Positions 15,996-16,449 of a DNA stretch of 16,449 bases are shown here, one piece after another (positions within the stretch are counted from its first letter, which is position 1; each line of letters starts with the position of its first letter). This stretch comes from CAZCBJ01 sp964496705. GTDB lineage: Bacteria > Chloroflexota > Anaerolineae > Anaerolineales > Anaerolineaceae. The notes beneath the pieces were generated by a model that worked only from the letters and a program-made list of their open reading frames with translations, had not been told where the DNA came from and ran no database searches. The stretch is from positions 1-16,449 of the forward strand of contig CAZCBJ010000075.1 of NCBI GenBank assembly GCA_964496705.1. Reading direction: 5' to 3'. A program made the position numbers and the translations under genes.

Positions 15996-16024
15996 TGGAC
16001 GAAACAGAAACCGAGTGGTAAAAT
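15996..16024 (+). promoter_or_regulatory. Promoter of tRNA-Gln
   Basis: TGGACG (4 of 6 to TTGACA, 15996-16001), a 17-bp spacer and TAAAAT (16019-16024), with TG at 16016-16017 giving an extended -10. The -10 ends 12 nt before the mature tRNA 5' end. Confidence 0.65.
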
Positions 16025-16036
16025 TTCCTTTGATGT

Positions 16037-16107
16037 TGGGGGCTCGTCTAACGGCAGGACGACAGACTCTGGATCTGTTTGTAGAGGTTCAAATCCTTTG
16101 CCCCCAG
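16037..16107 (+). tRNA. tRNA-Gln(CUG)
   Basis: This 71-nt cloverleaf has acceptor TGGGGGC/GCCCCCA (with the U1-A72 pair typical of tRNA-Gln) and D stem GTCT/GGAC. The anticodon stem ACAGA/TCTGT encloses loop CTCTGGA, giving anticodon CUG. The variable region is 4 nt and the T arm is AGAGG-TTCAAAT-CCTTT. The discriminator is G. CCA is not encoded (CCT follows). It decodes CAG. It has its own promoter and a hairpin terminator shortly downstream. Confidence 0.96.
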
Positions 16108-16118
16108 CCTTTTGTATG

Positions 16119-16150
16119 AAGCGCCCAATCCGGGCGCTTATCTTTTCTGT
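16119..16150 (+). terminator. Rho-independent terminator after tRNA-Gln
   Basis: AAGCGCCC (16119-16126), a 5-nt loop and GGGCGCTT (16132-16139) form a perfect 8-bp GC-rich hairpin, followed by the U-rich tract ATCTTTTCTG. It begins 11 nt after the tRNA 3' end and sits just before the next gene. Confidence 0.7.
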
Positions 16151-16157
16151 GCAGTGA

Positions 16158-16449
16158 ATGAAAATGGAAAGTTATCCGATACCTGGAGAATCCTCTCGAG
16201 CAGAATTGTTGATTCTAAATTCTCGTTTCATCGCATCGGTTGGGCCTGCTTTTTCTGTGGATCAGGCTAAAGAATTCCTTGCAAGGGTGAAAATGGAATT
16301 CCAAGATGCAAGCCATCATGTGCCAGCCTACCAGATTGGCTTTGGCAACAATGTTATCGCTCATTGCAGCGACGCGGGTGAGCCTTCAGGTACTGCTGGT
16401 AGACCTATCTTGGCTGTCATTCAAGGCAGTGGGTTTGGCGATATTGTGA
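16158..16449 (+). CDS. yigZ: YigZ/IMPACT-family protein, 3' end beyond window
   Basis: The frame is open from ATG 16158 to the right edge (97 codons visible); TGA lies directly upstream in frame, so no earlier start is possible. ATG 16164 is an alternative. The visible part is the N-terminal UPF0029/IMPACT domain: a serine- and arginine-containing opening with NSRFIAS (21-27), then HHVPAYQIG (about 57-65) and the hallmark SDAGEPSGTAGRPIL (about 75-89). The family includes E. coli YigZ and eukaryotic IMPACT, the latter linked to translational control; the bacterial role is not well defined. It follows the tRNA-Gln terminator, so it probably has separate transcription, though I see no clear promoter or strong Shine-Dalgarno sequence. 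Confidence 0.9.
   Translation, partial: MKMESYPIPGESSRAELLILNSRFIASVGPAFSVDQAKEFLARVKMEFQDASHHVPAYQIGFGNNVIAHCSDAGEPSGTAGRPILAVIQGSGFGDIV

Noticed and set aside
1..16449. CRISPR arrays, insertion sequences, transposase or integrase genes and phage modules
   Set aside because: No regularly spaced repeats, terminal inverted repeats or mobile-element proteins are visible; neither tRNA is flanked by a duplicated 3' end that would mark an integrated element within the window.

Overview
The window looks like part of a bacterial chromosome, most likely Chloroflexota (class Anaerolineae). I infer this from the long kinase-less multi-GAF sensor proteins, the GAF subtype with an NPLLPxTRxELAxP signature, and the style of the wall-synthesis genes. 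No rRNA or other decisive marker is present, so the assignment is moderate.

Left half (1 to about 8160, minus strand) is one tightly packed signalling operon. In transcription order it holds two stand-alone receiver proteins, a 1471-residue membrane sensor (extracytoplasmic Cache-like domain, HAMP, five GAF or GAF-like modules and one PAS), and two paralogous polytopic membrane proteins with GAF domains. The last of these runs off the left edge. Gaps are 16 and 20 nt, then overlaps of 1 and 4 nt. No histidine-kinase, cyclase or phosphatase domain is visible, so the output partner is either in the missing part of the last gene or outside the window.

Centre (about 8330 to 8540): a tRNA-Gly(CCC) gene on the minus strand and mreB on the plus strand are transcribed divergently. 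Each has a recognisable sigma70-type promoter; the tRNA promoter matches consensus perfectly at both hexamers.

Right half (8539 to 15992, plus strand) is the cell-shape and division-site cluster mreB-mreC-mreD-mrdA-minC-minD-minE-rodA. The rod elongation complex (MreB filament, MreC/MreD, the PBP2 transpeptidase and its partner glycosyltransferase RodA) is interleaved with the complete MinCDE oscillator that positions the Z ring. Most junctions are overlaps or very short gaps. An extended -10 promoter in the mrdA-minC gap probably gives minCDE-rodA its own transcription as well as readthrough.

Right edge: a tRNA-Gln(CUG) with an extended -10 promoter, a hairpin terminator, and the 5' part of a YigZ/IMPACT-family gene that runs off the window.

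The mre/min cluster and tRNAs are conventional. The most unusual material is the kinase-less GAF-sensor operon, plus details in PBP2 (a possible metal site and extracytoplasmic cysteine pairs) and in MinC (an altered RSGQ motif).
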